Below are positions 50,551 through 60,506 of a stretch of DNA of 64,000 nucleotides, piece after piece. The DNA is taken from positions 248,001 through 312,000 of the forward strand of contig NZ_KB903454.1 in NCBI RefSeq assembly GCF_000379765.1, in the 5' to 3' direction. The position numbers and the translations under genes were made by a program. Every line of letters begins with the position of its first letter. The stretch's first letter is position 1. This DNA is from Flexithrix dorotheae DSM 6795 (GTDB lineage: Bacteria > Bacteroidota > Bacteroidia > Cytophagales > Flammeovirgaceae). The notes below the pieces were generated by a model. The model was not told the DNA's origin, made no database searches, and saw only the letters and a list, made by a program, of their open reading frames with translations.

Positions 50551-51660
50551 ATGAAATGGAAATTCCAACCTATCAATATTTTATTATTCAGCTTTTTCTG
50601 TTTTCCATCGATGGGGCAATTAAAACTTGTAGATACTAAGGCTACTAAACAAACCAAAGCGCTTTACACCAATTTACATTATCTTTCAAAAAAGGCAGTT
50701 TTGTTTGGTCATCAGGATGATTTGGCTTATGGAATTGGATGGAAAAATGAACCCGGCCGATCGGATATTAAAGAAGTCTGTGGTGATTATCCGGCAGTGT
50801 ATGGGTGGGAATTAAGCAAAATAGGAGCTCCTATGAATATTGACTCGGTTGATTTTAAAAATATGATTGAGTGGATAAAAGAAAGTTACCAAAGAGGTGG
50901 AATCAATACCATAAGCTGGCATTTGGATAATTTGAAAACTGGGGGGAATTCCTGGGACAATACCCCTTCCGTGAAGGAAATTCTTCCTGGAGGATCTGCA
51001 CACCAGCTTTATTTAGATAAGCTAGACTTATTTGTTGATTTTATCAAAAAATTAAAAGTACGGGGCCAGAAGATACCCATATTATTTCGTCCTTTTCATG
51101 AACATACAGGGAACTGGTTTTGGTGGGGTGCTAAACATTGTTCACCGGAGGAATATATTGCCCTTTGGCAATTTACTGTAAAATATTTACGAGACGAAAA
51201 TAAGCTGCACAACCTTATTTATGTCTATGCTACGGATGTATTTAAAAACAAGGAACACTACCTTGAGCGTTATCCCGGTGATGATTTTGTAGATGTTCTT
51301 GCTTATGATGATTACCACCATATTAAATCAAAAAAAGGGACAGACAAATTAGCCGAAAGATTAACCATGCTTGTGGAAATGGCAGAGGAAAGAGGAAAGT
51401 TTGCAGCACTTTCAGAAACCGGCCTTGAAACAGTTTCTATTGAAAACTGGTGGACTGATATTTTACTAGACGGAATCCAAAAAAGCGAAACAGGGAGCCA
51501 AATTGCCTATGTGATGGTATGGAGAAATGGCTATCCTGGCCACTATTATGCTCCTTACCCTGGCCATAAATGTGCACCAGATTTTGTAAAATTTAAACAA
51601 AGTCCTTTTACACTATTCGAAAGTGATTTACCCAACATGTATAAAATGCCTAAATTATAA
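50551..51660 (+). CDS. GH26 beta-mannanase
   Basis: This 369-residue protein has an N-terminal signal (about 7-22). The GH26 fold is clear: LFGHQDDLAYG near the start, acid/base E184 in LFRPFHEHTGNWFWWG and nucleophile E289 in ALSETGLE. GH26 enzymes hydrolyse beta-1,4-mannan, often releasing mannobiose. It is the first gene of a four-gene plus-strand cluster with symporter, GH130 and epimerase, matching the B. fragilis mannan catabolic locus. No lipobox is seen, so it is likely periplasmic or secreted. Confidence 0.92.
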   Translation: MKWKFQPINILLFSFFCFPSMGQLKLVDTKATKQTKALYTNLHYLSKKAVLFGHQDDLAYGIGWKNEPGRSDIKEVCGDYPAVYGWELSKIGAPMNIDSVDFKNMIEWIKESYQRGGINTISWHLDNLKTGGNSWDNTPSVKEILPGGSAHQLYLDKLDLFVDFIKKLKVRGQKIPILFRPFHEHTGNWFWWGAKHCSPEEYIALWQFTVKYLRDENKLHNLIYVYATDVFKNKEHYLERYPGDDFVDVLAYDDYHHIKSKKGTDKLAERLTMLVEMAEERGKFAALSETGLETVSIENWWTDILLDGIQKSETGSQIAYVMVWRNGYPGHYYAPYPGHKCAPDFVKFKQSPFTLFESDLPNMYKMPKL

Positions 51661-51767
51661 GGTTTTTAATTCATTACTTTTTGAGGGTTCTTAGCAAAAC
51701 CAGTGTTCTATTATAGAAGACACTTCAATTACCAACTATCTAATTAACTGAACTAATAAATAGGAAA

Positions 51768-53633
51768 ATGAAATTAAATTTAATTGATGCATTAATTATC
51801 CTGGGGTATTTATCCCTTACCATTATCATAGGCCTCCTGCTAAAAAAGCGTGCCCAGCTTAACAAAAAATCTTATTTACTTGGTGGAAATAACCTCCCTT
51901 GGTATTTACTCGGGCTATCAAATGCCTCAGGAATGTTTGATATTTCTGGAACAATGTGGCTGGTGACCATTCTTTTTGTATATGGAATTAAAAGTGTGTG
52001 GCTTCCATGGCTTTGGCCCGTTTTCAATCAGATTTTTTTGATGGTTTTCCTTTCAAAATGGTTGAGAAGATCTAATGTAACAACCGGTGCAGAGTGGATT
52101 GGAACAAGGTTTGGGTTTGGCTTAGGAGCAAAATTATCCCATACAATTGTAGTAGTTTTTGCATTAATTTTAGGACTTGGCTACCTGGCATACGGATTCA
52201 TTGGATTAGGTAAATTTGTAGAAATATTTATTCCCTGGGAAGTAGTTTCTCCGTATTTTCCCTTTGAAGTCCAACCAGAGTATGTGGCTCATGTTTACGG
52301 AATCGTATTTACCTGCTTTGCTATCTTTTATTCCCTTCTTGGTGGTATGTTAAGTATTGTCTGGGCAGATGTTGTACAATACATCATTATGACCATTTCC
52401 GCTTTAGTTATTGGAATTATTGCCATGAATGCCATGGCCACGCACGAGCTTCAGGTTCCTGAAGGCTGGCTTACACCATTTTTCGGCTGGGAGCTCAATA
52501 TGGACTGGACCGGAATTATCTCAGAGGTAAATACCAAAATTGAAAGCGATGGCTTTTCTCTTTTCTCAGTATTGATGATGATGATGATCTTAAAAGGTGT
52601 ATTGGTAAGCTTGGCAGGCCCTGCTCCTACTTATGATATGCAAAAGATTTTATCCTCTAAATCGTCAAGAGAAGCAGCATTGATGAGTGGCTCTGTATCA
52701 TTTATACTTATGCCAATCAGATATTTCATGATTGCAGGATTTGGCATACTAGGTCTGCTATTTTACGATCAATTGGATTTAATGGTGGGTGGACAAGTGG
52801 ATTTTGAACAAATTTTACCCTCTGCAATAAGTCAGTTTGTACCTGTTGGCTTTCTCGGACTTTTACTAGCCGGGCTTCTTGCTGCTTTTATGTCCACATT
52901 TGCCGGAACTTTGAATGCTACCCAGGCCTACATCGTAAATGATATTTATTTGAAATACATCAATAAAGAAGCCTCCAATACCAAAATTCGGTCAATTAAT
53001 TATACCGCGGGTTTGGTAATGGTAGTCATTAGTATTGTTTTTGGATTTTTTGCCAAAGATGTCAATAGTGTTTTACAATGGATAGTTTCCGGTTTATACG
53101 GAAGTTATGTAGCCGCTAATGTGCTCAAATGGTATTGGTGGCGATTTAATGGCTATGGTTTTTTCTGGGGAATGGTAGGAGGGCTCATCCCTGCACTTTC
53201 ATTTAGTTATATTTTCCCAAATACATTAGAACTTTATTTGTTCCCACTTATGCTTTTAATTTCCACCATTGGCTGTATAGCAGGTACTTATTCAGCCCCT
53301 GCAGTAAAAGAGGAAATCCTTATGAAATTTTACAAAAACGTAAAGCCCTGGGGCTTTTGGGGACCTATTCATAAAAAAGTCGTTGCGCAAGATCCTGCAT
53401 TTGAAAGAAATAAAGAATTCAAAATGGATATGTTTAATGTGGTAATTGGAATAATATGGCAAACATCTCTTGTCATCCTGCCAATTTACATAGTATTATT
53501 GGAAATTATTCCTGCCTTGATTTCCCTTTCCATTGCAGTAATTACCTCATTTATTTTAAAGAAAACCTGGTATGATCAGCTGCCTAAGGATGAAACTAAA
53601 AATGTCAATTCAATGGAGACAGTAACTACCTAA
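51768..53633 (+). CDS. Sodium:solute symporter (mannobiose uptake inferred)
   Basis: This 621-residue SSS/SLC5-family symporter has about 13-14 membrane segments. The start is LIDALIILGYLSLTIIIGLL, and family-type motifs follow, including GLSNASGMFDISGTMWLV and LGLLLAGLLAAFMSTFAGTL. The C-terminal extension after about 530 has two more hydrophobic segments. Its place between the mannanase and the mannosylglucose phosphorylase implies mannobiose or manno-oligosaccharide import with Na+. It starts 107 bases after the GH26 stop. Confidence 0.9.
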   Translation: MKLNLIDALIILGYLSLTIIIGLLLKKRAQLNKKSYLLGGNNLPWYLLGLSNASGMFDISGTMWLVTILFVYGIKSVWLPWLWPVFNQIFLMVFLSKWLRRSNVTTGAEWIGTRFGFGLGAKLSHTIVVVFALILGLGYLAYGFIGLGKFVEIFIPWEVVSPYFPFEVQPEYVAHVYGIVFTCFAIFYSLLGGMLSIVWADVVQYIIMTISALVIGIIAMNAMATHELQVPEGWLTPFFGWELNMDWTGIISEVNTKIESDGFSLFSVLMMMMILKGVLVSLAGPAPTYDMQKILSSKSSREAALMSGSVSFILMPIRYFMIAGFGILGLLFYDQLDLMVGGQVDFEQILPSAISQFVPVGFLGLLLAGLLAAFMSTFAGTLNATQAYIVNDIYLKYINKEASNTKIRSINYTAGLVMVVISIVFGFFAKDVNSVLQWIVSGLYGSYVAANVLKWYWWRFNGYGFFWGMVGGLIPALSFSYIFPNTLELYLFPLMLLISTIGCIAGTYSAPAVKEEILMKFYKNVKPWGFWGPIHKKVVAQDPAFERNKEFKMDMFNVVIGIIWQTSLVILPIYIVLLEIIPALISLSIAVITSFILKKTWYDQLPKDETKNVNSMETVTT

Positions 53634-53702
53634 AATTTAAAAGGTAAAATATTTCAAACCATTTTAAATCTGAAAATTAAATTAATATATAATCAATAGA
53701 AG

Positions 53703-54896
53703 ATGACAAAGGAAGCTTTCGATAAAAATCTGAACCAATTATTAACAGATCATGAAGCATTTTTAGCCGTTAGAAACGAAAAGGTGGAAAAGGGAAATGG
53801 CATTTATGACAGGTATATAAATCCTATTTTAACGAATGATCATGCCCCTATTTTCTGGCGGTATGACCTCGATTATAACTCCAATCCATATTTAATGGAA
53901 AGAATCGGGGTAAACGCAACTTTTAATGCAGGTGCAATCGAATTAAATGGAAAGTTTTTATTGGTGGTCCGGGTGGAAGGAGTAGATAGAAAATCATTTT
54001 TTGCAGTGGCTGAAAGCGATAACGGTATTGATAATTTCCGATTCTGGGATTATCCCATTACCATGCCTGAAACTTCTGAACCAGACACTAATGTATATGA
54101 CATGCGGGTAGTAAAACACGAAGATGGATGGATATATGGTCTATTTTGCACTGAAAGAAAAGATCCAAATGCCAAACCAGGTGATACATCCTCTGCAGTG
54201 GCTCAATGCGGAATTGCCAGAACTAAAGACATGGTTAAATGGGATAGATTACCGGATTTGATTACTTATTCGGGGCAACAACGAAATGTGGTTTTGCACC
54301 CTGAGTTTATAAATGGAAAATATGCCCTTTATACCCGCCCTCAGGATGGTTTCATAGATACCGGTTCTGGGGGAGGAATAGGATTTGGATTTACCGATTC
54401 TATGGAAAAGGCTGAAGTAAAAGAAGAGGTGATTGTGGATAATAAGTTGTATCATACCATAAAAGAAGTAAAAAATGGACAGGGGCCTGCTCCAATCAAA
54501 ACCCAAAAAGGCTGGCTTCATCTGGCTCATGGAGTAAGAAATACGGCTGCTGGTTTGCGTTATGTTTTATACATGTTTATGACGAGCCTTGAAGATCCGG
54601 CAAAAGTAATTCATGCACCAGCCGGGCATTTTATTGCACCTAAAGGAATTGAAAGAATTGGTGATGTTTCAAATGTGGTTTTCGTGAATGGCTGGATTTC
54701 CAAAGAAAATGGAGATGTATTCATATATTACGCCTCATCAGATACCAGAATGCATGTGGTTACTACAACTGTTGATAAATTACTGGACTATGTAATGAAT
54801 ACCCCAGAAGATGAATTACGATCAGCAGCAAGTGTGGAAACACGAAATAAATTAATTGCTAAAAACCTGGAAATTCTGAATAAGGCCAAAAATTAA
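53703..54896 (+). CDS. GH130 4-O-beta-D-mannosyl-D-glucose phosphorylase
   Basis: This 397-residue GH130 subfamily-1 protein phosphorolyses mannosyl-glucose to alpha-mannose 1-phosphate and glucose. Hallmarks are [38 protein letters not shown] as [18 protein letters not shown], and [19 protein letters not shown], in which D133 is the likely general acid. There is no signal peptide, so it is cytoplasmic. It lies 69 bases after the symporter and 121 before the epimerase. Confidence 0.92.
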   Translation: MTKEAFDKNLNQLLTDHEAFLAVRNEKVEKGNGIYDRYINPILTNDHAPIFWRYDLDYNSNPYLMERIGVNATFNAGAIELNGKFLLVVRVEGVDRKSFFAVAESDNGIDNFRFWDYPITMPETSEPDTNVYDMRVVKHEDGWIYGLFCTERKDPNAKPGDTSSAVAQCGIARTKDMVKWDRLPDLITYSGQQRNVVLHPEFINGKYALYTRPQDGFIDTGSGGGIGFGFTDSMEKAEVKEEVIVDNKLYHTIKEVKNGQGPAPIKTQKGWLHLAHGVRNTAAGLRYVLYMFMTSLEDPAKVIHAPAGHFIAPKGIERIGDVSNVVFVNGWISKENGDVFIYYASSDTRMHVVTTTVDKLLDYVMNTPEDELRSAASVETRNKLIAKNLEILNKAKN

Positions 54897-55017
54897 GGTT
54901 ATATTAAATCAGGAATTAAAATTAAAGTCATCATTTTTCTATGGTGGCTTTTTTCTTTGTTTTTAGGTGGTAACTTTATGAGCAAATGAATTTTGTCTAA
55001 AAAATTATAATCCATAA

Positions 55018-56199
55018 ATGGAAAGCCTGCTAACTCAAGCTAAAACCGAATTAACTGAAAAAATCCTGCCTTACTGGATGGATAAAATGACTGACTTTGA
55101 AAATGGTGGATTTTATGGAAGAATCACAGGTGAAAATGAATTGATTAAAGAAGCACCAAAGGCAATAATCCTTAATACCAGAATTCTTTGGACTTTTTCG
55201 GAGGCTTACAATATTTTGCAGGATGAAGCGTATTTTGCCACTGCCCAGCGCGCCTATGATTACTTATTAAAACATTTTATTGATCGGAAAAAGGGGGGAG
55301 TTTTCTGGAACCTGGATTATATGGGAAACCCTATCGATACAAAAAAACAAATCTATGCCCAGGCTTTTTCCATTTATGCACTGTCCGCATATTACAATGC
55401 AACTCAGGAAGACGAAGCGCTCTATTTAGCTCAGGAATTATTTGGATTGATTGAAAAATATAGCTTCGATCCCATTCAGAATGGATACCTGGAAGCTTTT
55501 GACAAAAACTGGAATTTATTAGAAGACTTAAGATTAAGCGACAAAGATGCCAATGAGAAGAAGACTATGAATACGCATCTTCATATTCTGGAAGCTTATA
55601 CAACGCTTCATCAGGTTTGGGATGACAGTAATTTGAAAATTAAGCTGGAAAATCTCATTGATTTATTCCTTAGTAAAATCCTGAACCAGGATTCCATGCA
55701 CTTTCAGTTATTTTTTGATGAATTCTGGAACTTAAAATCTGATACGATTTCTTTTGGTCATGACATTGAAGGCAGTTGGTTATTACATGAGGCTGCCGAA
55801 TCCCTTGGAAATGAAAAAATTCTCAAAGAGGTTAAACAAATTGCTTTAAAAATGACGGATAAAAACATCGCGGAAGGATTGGATGAGGACCATGGGTTAT
55901 TTAATGAACTGGATGGAACCGGACATTTAGATACAGACAAACACTGGTGGCCTCAGACTGAGGCAGTAGTTGGATATATCAATGCATATCAAATTTCGAA
56001 GGATAAATCTTATTTGAATTTGGCCACGCAAACCTGGGAATTCATTAGTAATAAGATCATTGATCAATCCAATGGAGAATGGCATTTTCGGGTAAATAAA
56101 GCAGGAAAACCTTATCTGGAGGAAGATAAAGCAGGCCCCTGGAAATGCCCTTATCACAATGGAAGGGCTTGTTTGGAAATTATAAAAAGACTAGGTTAG
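55018..56199 (+). CDS. Cellobiose 2-epimerase (AGE family)
   Basis: The protein has 393 residues with an (alpha/alpha)6 barrel. It epimerises the reducing-end sugar of beta-1,4 disaccharides, here mannobiose to mannosyl-glucose. Conserved AGE-family histidines are in NTHLHILEAY (H187/H189), SFGHDIEGSWLL (H248) and KCPYHNGRACLEI (H380). The N-terminal ILPYWMDKMTDFENGGFYGRI is typical of cellobiose 2-epimerases rather than GlcNAc epimerases. It is the last mannan-cluster gene, and its 3' end overlaps the convergent cNMP gene by 4 bases. Confidence 0.9.
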   Translation: MESLLTQAKTELTEKILPYWMDKMTDFENGGFYGRITGENELIKEAPKAIILNTRILWTFSEAYNILQDEAYFATAQRAYDYLLKHFIDRKKGGVFWNLDYMGNPIDTKKQIYAQAFSIYALSAYYNATQEDEALYLAQELFGLIEKYSFDPIQNGYLEAFDKNWNLLEDLRLSDKDANEKKTMNTHLHILEAYTTLHQVWDDSNLKIKLENLIDLFLSKILNQDSMHFQLFFDEFWNLKSDTISFGHDIEGSWLLHEAAESLGNEKILKEVKQIALKMTDKNIAEGLDEDHGLFNELDGTGHLDTDKHWWPQTEAVVGYINAYQISKDKSYLNLATQTWEFISNKIIDQSNGEWHFRVNKAGKPYLEEDKAGPWKCPYHNGRACLEIIKRLG

Positions 56200-56717
56200 A
56201 TATTTCTGTAGGCCCTACCCAAATCAAAGAAACCAAAAGACTCCTGATAGGCCCTGAAAAGATTAAGATTAAACTTATTGTAAAACTCCACCATGGCAGT
56301 CATCATTTTGGCTCTAATGATGATATGGCTGTCGAAAATTTCCAGTATATTATTGGTGGCGATCACATAAATATCAGCTGTATCTGAACTACAGACAGCA
56401 TTATTAATTCTTAAACTCCCTTCAATTAAAGCGTTATCCCCAAAGGATTCAGCTACACCCAGGGTGGTCAAATCCTCAAACTTATCTTCAATATCCAGAT
56501 TCAATGTTACTTCACCAGATTTAATGATGTATAAAGCCTGAGCCGGGTCATTTCTAAAAAAAATCACCTCATTACGTTTGTAAGTTCTTAAATGCATAAA
56601 TGGCAGAAACTCAGCCAATTCTCTTTCTTCAAGGCTTTCAAACAGGAAATTTTTTTGCAAAAACCTGAATAGAAGTTTGTCTGTATAGGAATATGTCTTT
56701 TTTAAAGGATTGAACAT
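56196..56717 (-). CDS. Cyclic-nucleotide-binding-domain protein without DNA-binding domain
   Basis: The protein has 173 residues from the ATG at 56717; a start 13 codons upstream would prepend an unneeded hydrophobic run. A Crp-type beta-roll covers about 20-130: FMHLRTYKRNEVIFFRNDP, LYIIKSGEVTLNL, and the phosphate-binding cassette-like ESFGDNALIEGSLRINNAV. The cassette lacks the usual R-[ST]-A, so cAMP binding is doubtful. The C-terminal about 45 residues are helical with no helix-turn-helix. It is not a standard Crp regulator and may control a partner protein. Confidence 0.78.
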   Translation of the reverse strand: MFNPLKKTYSYTDKLLFRFLQKNFLFESLEERELAEFLPFMHLRTYKRNEVIFFRNDPAQALYIIKSGEVTLNLDIEDKFEDLTTLGVAESFGDNALIEGSLRINNAVCSSDTADIYVIATNNILEIFDSHIIIRAKMMTAMVEFYNKFNLNLFRAYQESFGFFDLGRAYRNI

Positions 56718-56859
56718 ATAAAGTAATAGGTAAAAAATTAATGTATTGGAAATCACCTGGTTGATCAGGCTCTAAATCTAATCAATTATCTAAAAATACC
56801 TGATTTCTTCGATTTATTTTTATTGCGATTTGTATCCCAATATACATAAAGGGCTAAAA

Positions 56860-58194
56860 TTAGGAAACGGGCTTTAACCTGATTTGGGTTATCTGTTTTG
56901 TCTCTTCGGTAATTTTAAAACGATTATCCATTCTCTCTCCTAGAACCCAGATGATTTTTCCTTCCGATTCGATAACCATCACTTCATTTTTCCGGTGTAT
57001 GGGCATTTTTATATCAATCAGGAAATCACTTAATTTTTTCCTGTTTTTCATACCCAGTGGATAAAAATAATCCCCTGATTTCCAATAGCGAATCTTTAAA
57101 GGGAAGGCAAGTAATTCTGCATCAAATTGGGCTAAAAATTTATCCTTTGAAAAACTGGTGTTTTCAGATTTATCTGATCGGGTAAGGCTAAGTTCATACC
57201 CGGGAATGGAAATTTCAATGGAATTTTCAGAAATCAATTTTTCAAAACTATTCACTTCCTTTTTCTTCGCAAGTATAAAATACTTCCTATCCCTGATAAT
57301 CTGATGTGTGATGGAGGAAATAAATTTCCCAGCCTTTTCATGAATTAATTTTTCAATTTGAGTAATTTGCCTGAAATTAAAACTGTAGTTTTTCAAGAGG
57401 TAATATAACTTGATAGTTAAGTCAGGGTCTGATTTTAATTTACCTAAAGAAATCCATATTTCATCTCCTTTTTTTTCACATACTTCATTTTTCCAGTTTT
57501 CAATTGCCTTAAAAAAGACCGCTTCTACCCCACTCATTTTTTTTAGGGTTTCCTGAAAAGAAACTTCAAGTGAGGGATTTATTTTTTTCAGTTCCGGCAT
57601 TACTTTATGCCTGATCCTATTCCTTTTATATTTCACAGAAACGTTGGAGCTATCTTCCCGCCATTCAATATCATTCTCCTCTGCATATGCCTTAATTTCT
57701 TCCCGGGAAGCAAATAATAAGGGCCTGATCAGGTGATTTGATTTTGGTAAAATCCCATGCATTCCTTCAATCCCGGTTCCTCTGGTAAGATTTAATAAAA
57801 CAGTTTCCAGTCCGTCATTACAATGGTGGGCAGTCGCCAGAAATTTATAATTTTCCTTTTGCATGAGGTCAATAAACCACTCATACCTCAACTCCCTTGC
57901 AGCCATTTGCAGGGAAATGTTTTTTTCTTTTAAGTATACCTCTGTTTCAAATTTTACAGAATAAAAGGGCACCAATAAGTCTTCTGCTGTTTCTTTAACT
58001 AATTGCTCATCTCCATCAGAATCTGCTCCTCTGAGTTGAAAATTACAGTGTGCGATTCCAAATGAGACATCCAATTGGTTAAACAAATCAACCAAAACCA
58101 TGGAATCAATCCCTCCACTTACAGCCAACAAAACTTTATCTTCTGACTGGAATAAATTCTCTGATTGAATAAAATTTTTAAATCGTTCGATCAT
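56860..58194 (-). CDS. tilS: tRNA(Ile)-lysidine synthase
   Basis: This 444-residue protein modifies C34 of tRNA-Ile (CAU) to lysidine so that it reads AUA. The ATP-pyrophosphatase motif is LLAVSGGIDSMVL (SGGIDS 26-31). The family region ELRYEWF and ATAHHCNDGLETVLLNLTRGTG follow, then RNRIRHKVMPEL, and the C-terminal TilS domain near 370-440. The length is normal. It is divergent from the OstA-like gene and has a -7 box about 30 bases upstream. Confidence 0.94.
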   Translation of the reverse strand: MIERFKNFIQSENLFQSEDKVLLAVSGGIDSMVLVDLFNQLDVSFGIAHCNFQLRGADSDGDEQLVKETAEDLLVPFYSVKFETEVYLKEKNISLQMAARELRYEWFIDLMQKENYKFLATAHHCNDGLETVLLNLTRGTGIEGMHGILPKSNHLIRPLLFASREEIKAYAEENDIEWREDSSNVSVKYKRNRIRHKVMPELKKINPSLEVSFQETLKKMSGVEAVFFKAIENWKNEVCEKKGDEIWISLGKLKSDPDLTIKLYYLLKNYSFNFRQITQIEKLIHEKAGKFISSITHQIIRDRKYFILAKKKEVNSFEKLISENSIEISIPGYELSLTRSDKSENTSFSKDKFLAQFDAELLAFPLKIRYWKSGDYFYPLGMKNRKKLSDFLIDIKMPIHRKNEVMVIESEGKIIWVLGERMDNRFKITEETKQITQIRLKPVS

Positions 58195-58226
58195 TATTAT
58201 AACTTTGGCTGAATTTAAAACAAGGA

Positions 58227-58234
58227 CAAAGTTA
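58227..58234 (-). promoter_or_regulatory. -7 box upstream of tilS
   Basis: TAACTTTG on the minus strand matches TAnnTTTG exactly, 33 bases before the ATG. Confidence 0.4.
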
Positions 58235-58319
58235 AGTGTTTATTTTTTTGACATATTACAATCCTCCATTGTCTCATTTTAAATTTTGTTAAATTAAAAC
58301 CGCACAGCAGATTTAGGTT

Positions 58320-58327
58320 TATATTTG
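58320..58327 (+). promoter_or_regulatory. -7 box upstream of the OstA-like gene
   Basis: TATATTTG matches TAnnTTTG exactly. It overlaps the TTG at 58325 that could otherwise be read as an early start, so it favours the ATG at 58385. Confidence 0.4.
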
Positions 58328-58384
58328 AAAAACTTAATCAGACCTGGGAACCATAGAGGAGATTGGGTGTATATTAATAAGTAT

Positions 58385-60052
58385 ATGAAGTATTATCTTT
58401 TAATATTTTTATTATTTGGAATGGCAAACTTGTCTTTTTCCCAACAAAAAGTTGGAGAAGGGCAAATAGAACTCATTAAGGCGGAAAACCTGGAAGTAAA
58501 AAATGGGCTGCGGTACATAAAATCGGGCAAAAACACACCAAGAGTAGTTTTTAAAAGAGATAGCTCCTACCTCTATTGTGATGTGGCTATCCAAAACCCT
58601 GAAACAAAATCTGTAAATGCCTATGGTAAAGTGGTAATTGAGGAAGCGAGTGGTGCAGTGATTTCCGCAGATACTCTTCTATATAATAATACTACCAATG
58701 TGGCAGAATTTAGAAGTAATGTGGTACTGGTAGATAGTACAACAACCTTAACTACTTCCCAACTTTTTTACGATTTAAATGTAAGTAGCGGATATTACCT
58801 GGTGGGAGGAAAAGTACAGGATAATGGAAATGTGCTCACCAGTAAAAAAGGTTATTACCGATCTGCTAATCAATCTATTGCCTTCAAAGGTGATGTGGTT
58901 TTGGATGATACCCAAAATGCCAGGACCCTGGAAACAGATACTTTAACTTATTATACGGAAACAAAAGATGCCTTCTTCCATGCCGCCACAAAAATTACCA
59001 GTAAGGAAGGTGTTTTAAATGCAGGAAAGGGAAAGTATAATACAGAAACCACCGTCACCACTTTTGAAGAAAATGCCACAGCTGATTCAGAGGATTACAT
59101 CCTTAAAGGACAGCATATGTTCAGTGACAGGGATAGTGATCAGAATATTGTAAAAGGAGATGTAGAGCTTTACAGTAAAAAGGAATTTGCCACTGCCTAT
59201 GGAGATCAGTTAATTTATAAGGAGCAATCAGGATGGTCGAAAATTTTTGGAGGAGATGAAAAATACGCCCTCATGAAAAGACCCTTTGGGGAGGAAGACA
59301 CCCTTTTTCTGGCTGCAGATACCATTTTAACTATTAATGATACCATCAATAATATCAGGCAGCTTCATGCTTACTATGGTGTAAAATTACTTACAGGGCA
59401 AATGCAAGGCACTTGCGATTCCCTAGTTTATGATTATAATGATTCCACAATTACTCTGTTCCAGGACCCAATCATGTGGAGTGCTCAAAATCAAATTAAG
59501 GCGGAAAATATTAAGGCTTTTTTATCGAATAATAATATTGATTCTCTACATCTGACATCACAGTCATTTATTATTCAAAAAGACACTCTGGAAAATTACA
59601 ACCAGATAAAGGGACGAAATATGATTGCATATTTCAACAAATCTGACCTTTCGATGCTGGATGTAAACGGCAATTGCCAAACGCTCTATTTTATGCTTGA
59701 GGCAGATACAATTACAGTCGGGATGAATAAAGTAGATTGTGGAAAAATGCTCATGACTTTTGGTGATTCAAGCAGGCTGGAAAATATTTCTTTTAATAAA
59801 TCTGCTGAAGGAAAATTTATCCCTATGCATGAATTGCTCGAACCTGATACCAGATTAAAGGATTTTAGGCTCAGGTTTAATGAGAGGCCGGAAAAAGCAA
59901 TTATAGTCAGCAGGAAACGGGAGGTTGAAGTACCTGGAGAAGAAGAGGAAAAAAATAATGAGCCCCAAAAAGCCAAACCCTTAAAAGGAGATTTAAACCA
60001 GGAAAAAAATCCTAATCAAAACAGGGTTCTTAAAGCAGTAAAGCCAAAGTAG
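58385..60052 (+). CDS. OstA-like (LptA/LptD N-terminal-domain-like) periplasmic protein
   Basis: The protein has 555 residues from the ATG at 58385, which opens a clean signal peptide ending NLSFSQQK; a TTG frame 20 codons upstream overlaps the -7 box. The body is a long array of short beta-strand repeats of the OstA/LptA jellyroll type (for example NAYGKVVIEEASGAVISADT and FKGDVVLDDTQNARTLETDT), with no beta-barrel domain. LptA-type proteins bridge LPS from the inner to the outer membrane. The C-terminal tail is Lys/Glu/Pro-rich and likely disordered. It lies beside tilS. Confidence 0.85.
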   Translation: MKYYLLIFLLFGMANLSFSQQKVGEGQIELIKAENLEVKNGLRYIKSGKNTPRVVFKRDSSYLYCDVAIQNPETKSVNAYGKVVIEEASGAVISADTLLYNNTTNVAEFRSNVVLVDSTTTLTTSQLFYDLNVSSGYYLVGGKVQDNGNVLTSKKGYYRSANQSIAFKGDVVLDDTQNARTLETDTLTYYTETKDAFFHAATKITSKEGVLNAGKGKYNTETTVTTFEENATADSEDYILKGQHMFSDRDSDQNIVKGDVELYSKKEFATAYGDQLIYKEQSGWSKIFGGDEKYALMKRPFGEEDTLFLAADTILTINDTINNIRQLHAYYGVKLLTGQMQGTCDSLVYDYNDSTITLFQDPIMWSAQNQIKAENIKAFLSNNNIDSLHLTSQSFIIQKDTLENYNQIKGRNMIAYFNKSDLSMLDVNGNCQTLYFMLEADTITVGMNKVDCGKMLMTFGDSSRLENISFNKSAEGKFIPMHELLEPDTRLKDFRLRFNERPEKAIIVSRKREVEVPGEEEEKNNEPQKAKPLKGDLNQEKNPNQNRVLKAVKPK

Positions 60053-60080
60053 TAATAGGGTAGAATATTGAAAAATTATA

Positions 60081-60123
60081 AAAGTTGCTAAAACTTATCT
60101 TTGGAAGCTTTCGCAACTTTTTT
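60081..60123 (+). terminator. Terminator after the OstA-like gene
   Basis: The stem AAAGTTGC (60081-60088) with GCAACTTT (60113-60120) has a 24-base loop and a T-tract. It lies 29 bases after the stop. Confidence 0.6.
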
Positions 60124-60190
60124 GATTGTATTAATGACTTTTCACCCAAAACTTCAATACTAAAATATAAACAAAGTATGATGAGTTAGC

Positions 60191-60228
60191 TTTTGTCTAT
60201 TTTTCCAGTCGATGAAAAATAGACAAAA
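60191..60228. repeat. Perfect 15-bp hairpin of unknown role
   Basis: Left arm 60191-60205 (TTTTGTCTATTTTTC) is exactly complementary to 60214-60228 with an 8-base loop. No T-run follows on the plus side beyond the arm, so terminator function is doubtful. Confidence 0.6.
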
Positions 60229-60506
60229 AAATCTTGCCTTCAAAAAGATTTTCTGAGCAAGTAAGGAAGGTATTTACAATATTTTCCCACTTAGGACTTG
60301 AAAAAAAACACCAATATCTGGTAATCTTTCCCACACTAATTTTGAAGGTGGTCTTGCTTATTATAGCATTATCATAAAATGAGTTTTTAGTAATTGATTA
60401 GCTAAAAATGTTTCATCCTGCATTGAAGTAGTTTAGTGTGGAACCCATGCTTTTTATTAATTTTCAATATTCGGGGCTAATACTACTTTGGCTTTATTTA
60501 CCTGTT

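Noticed and set aside
58325-58384. TTG start for the OstA-like gene
   Set aside because: It lies inside a TATATTTG promoter box and would place 20 polar residues before a clear signal peptide.
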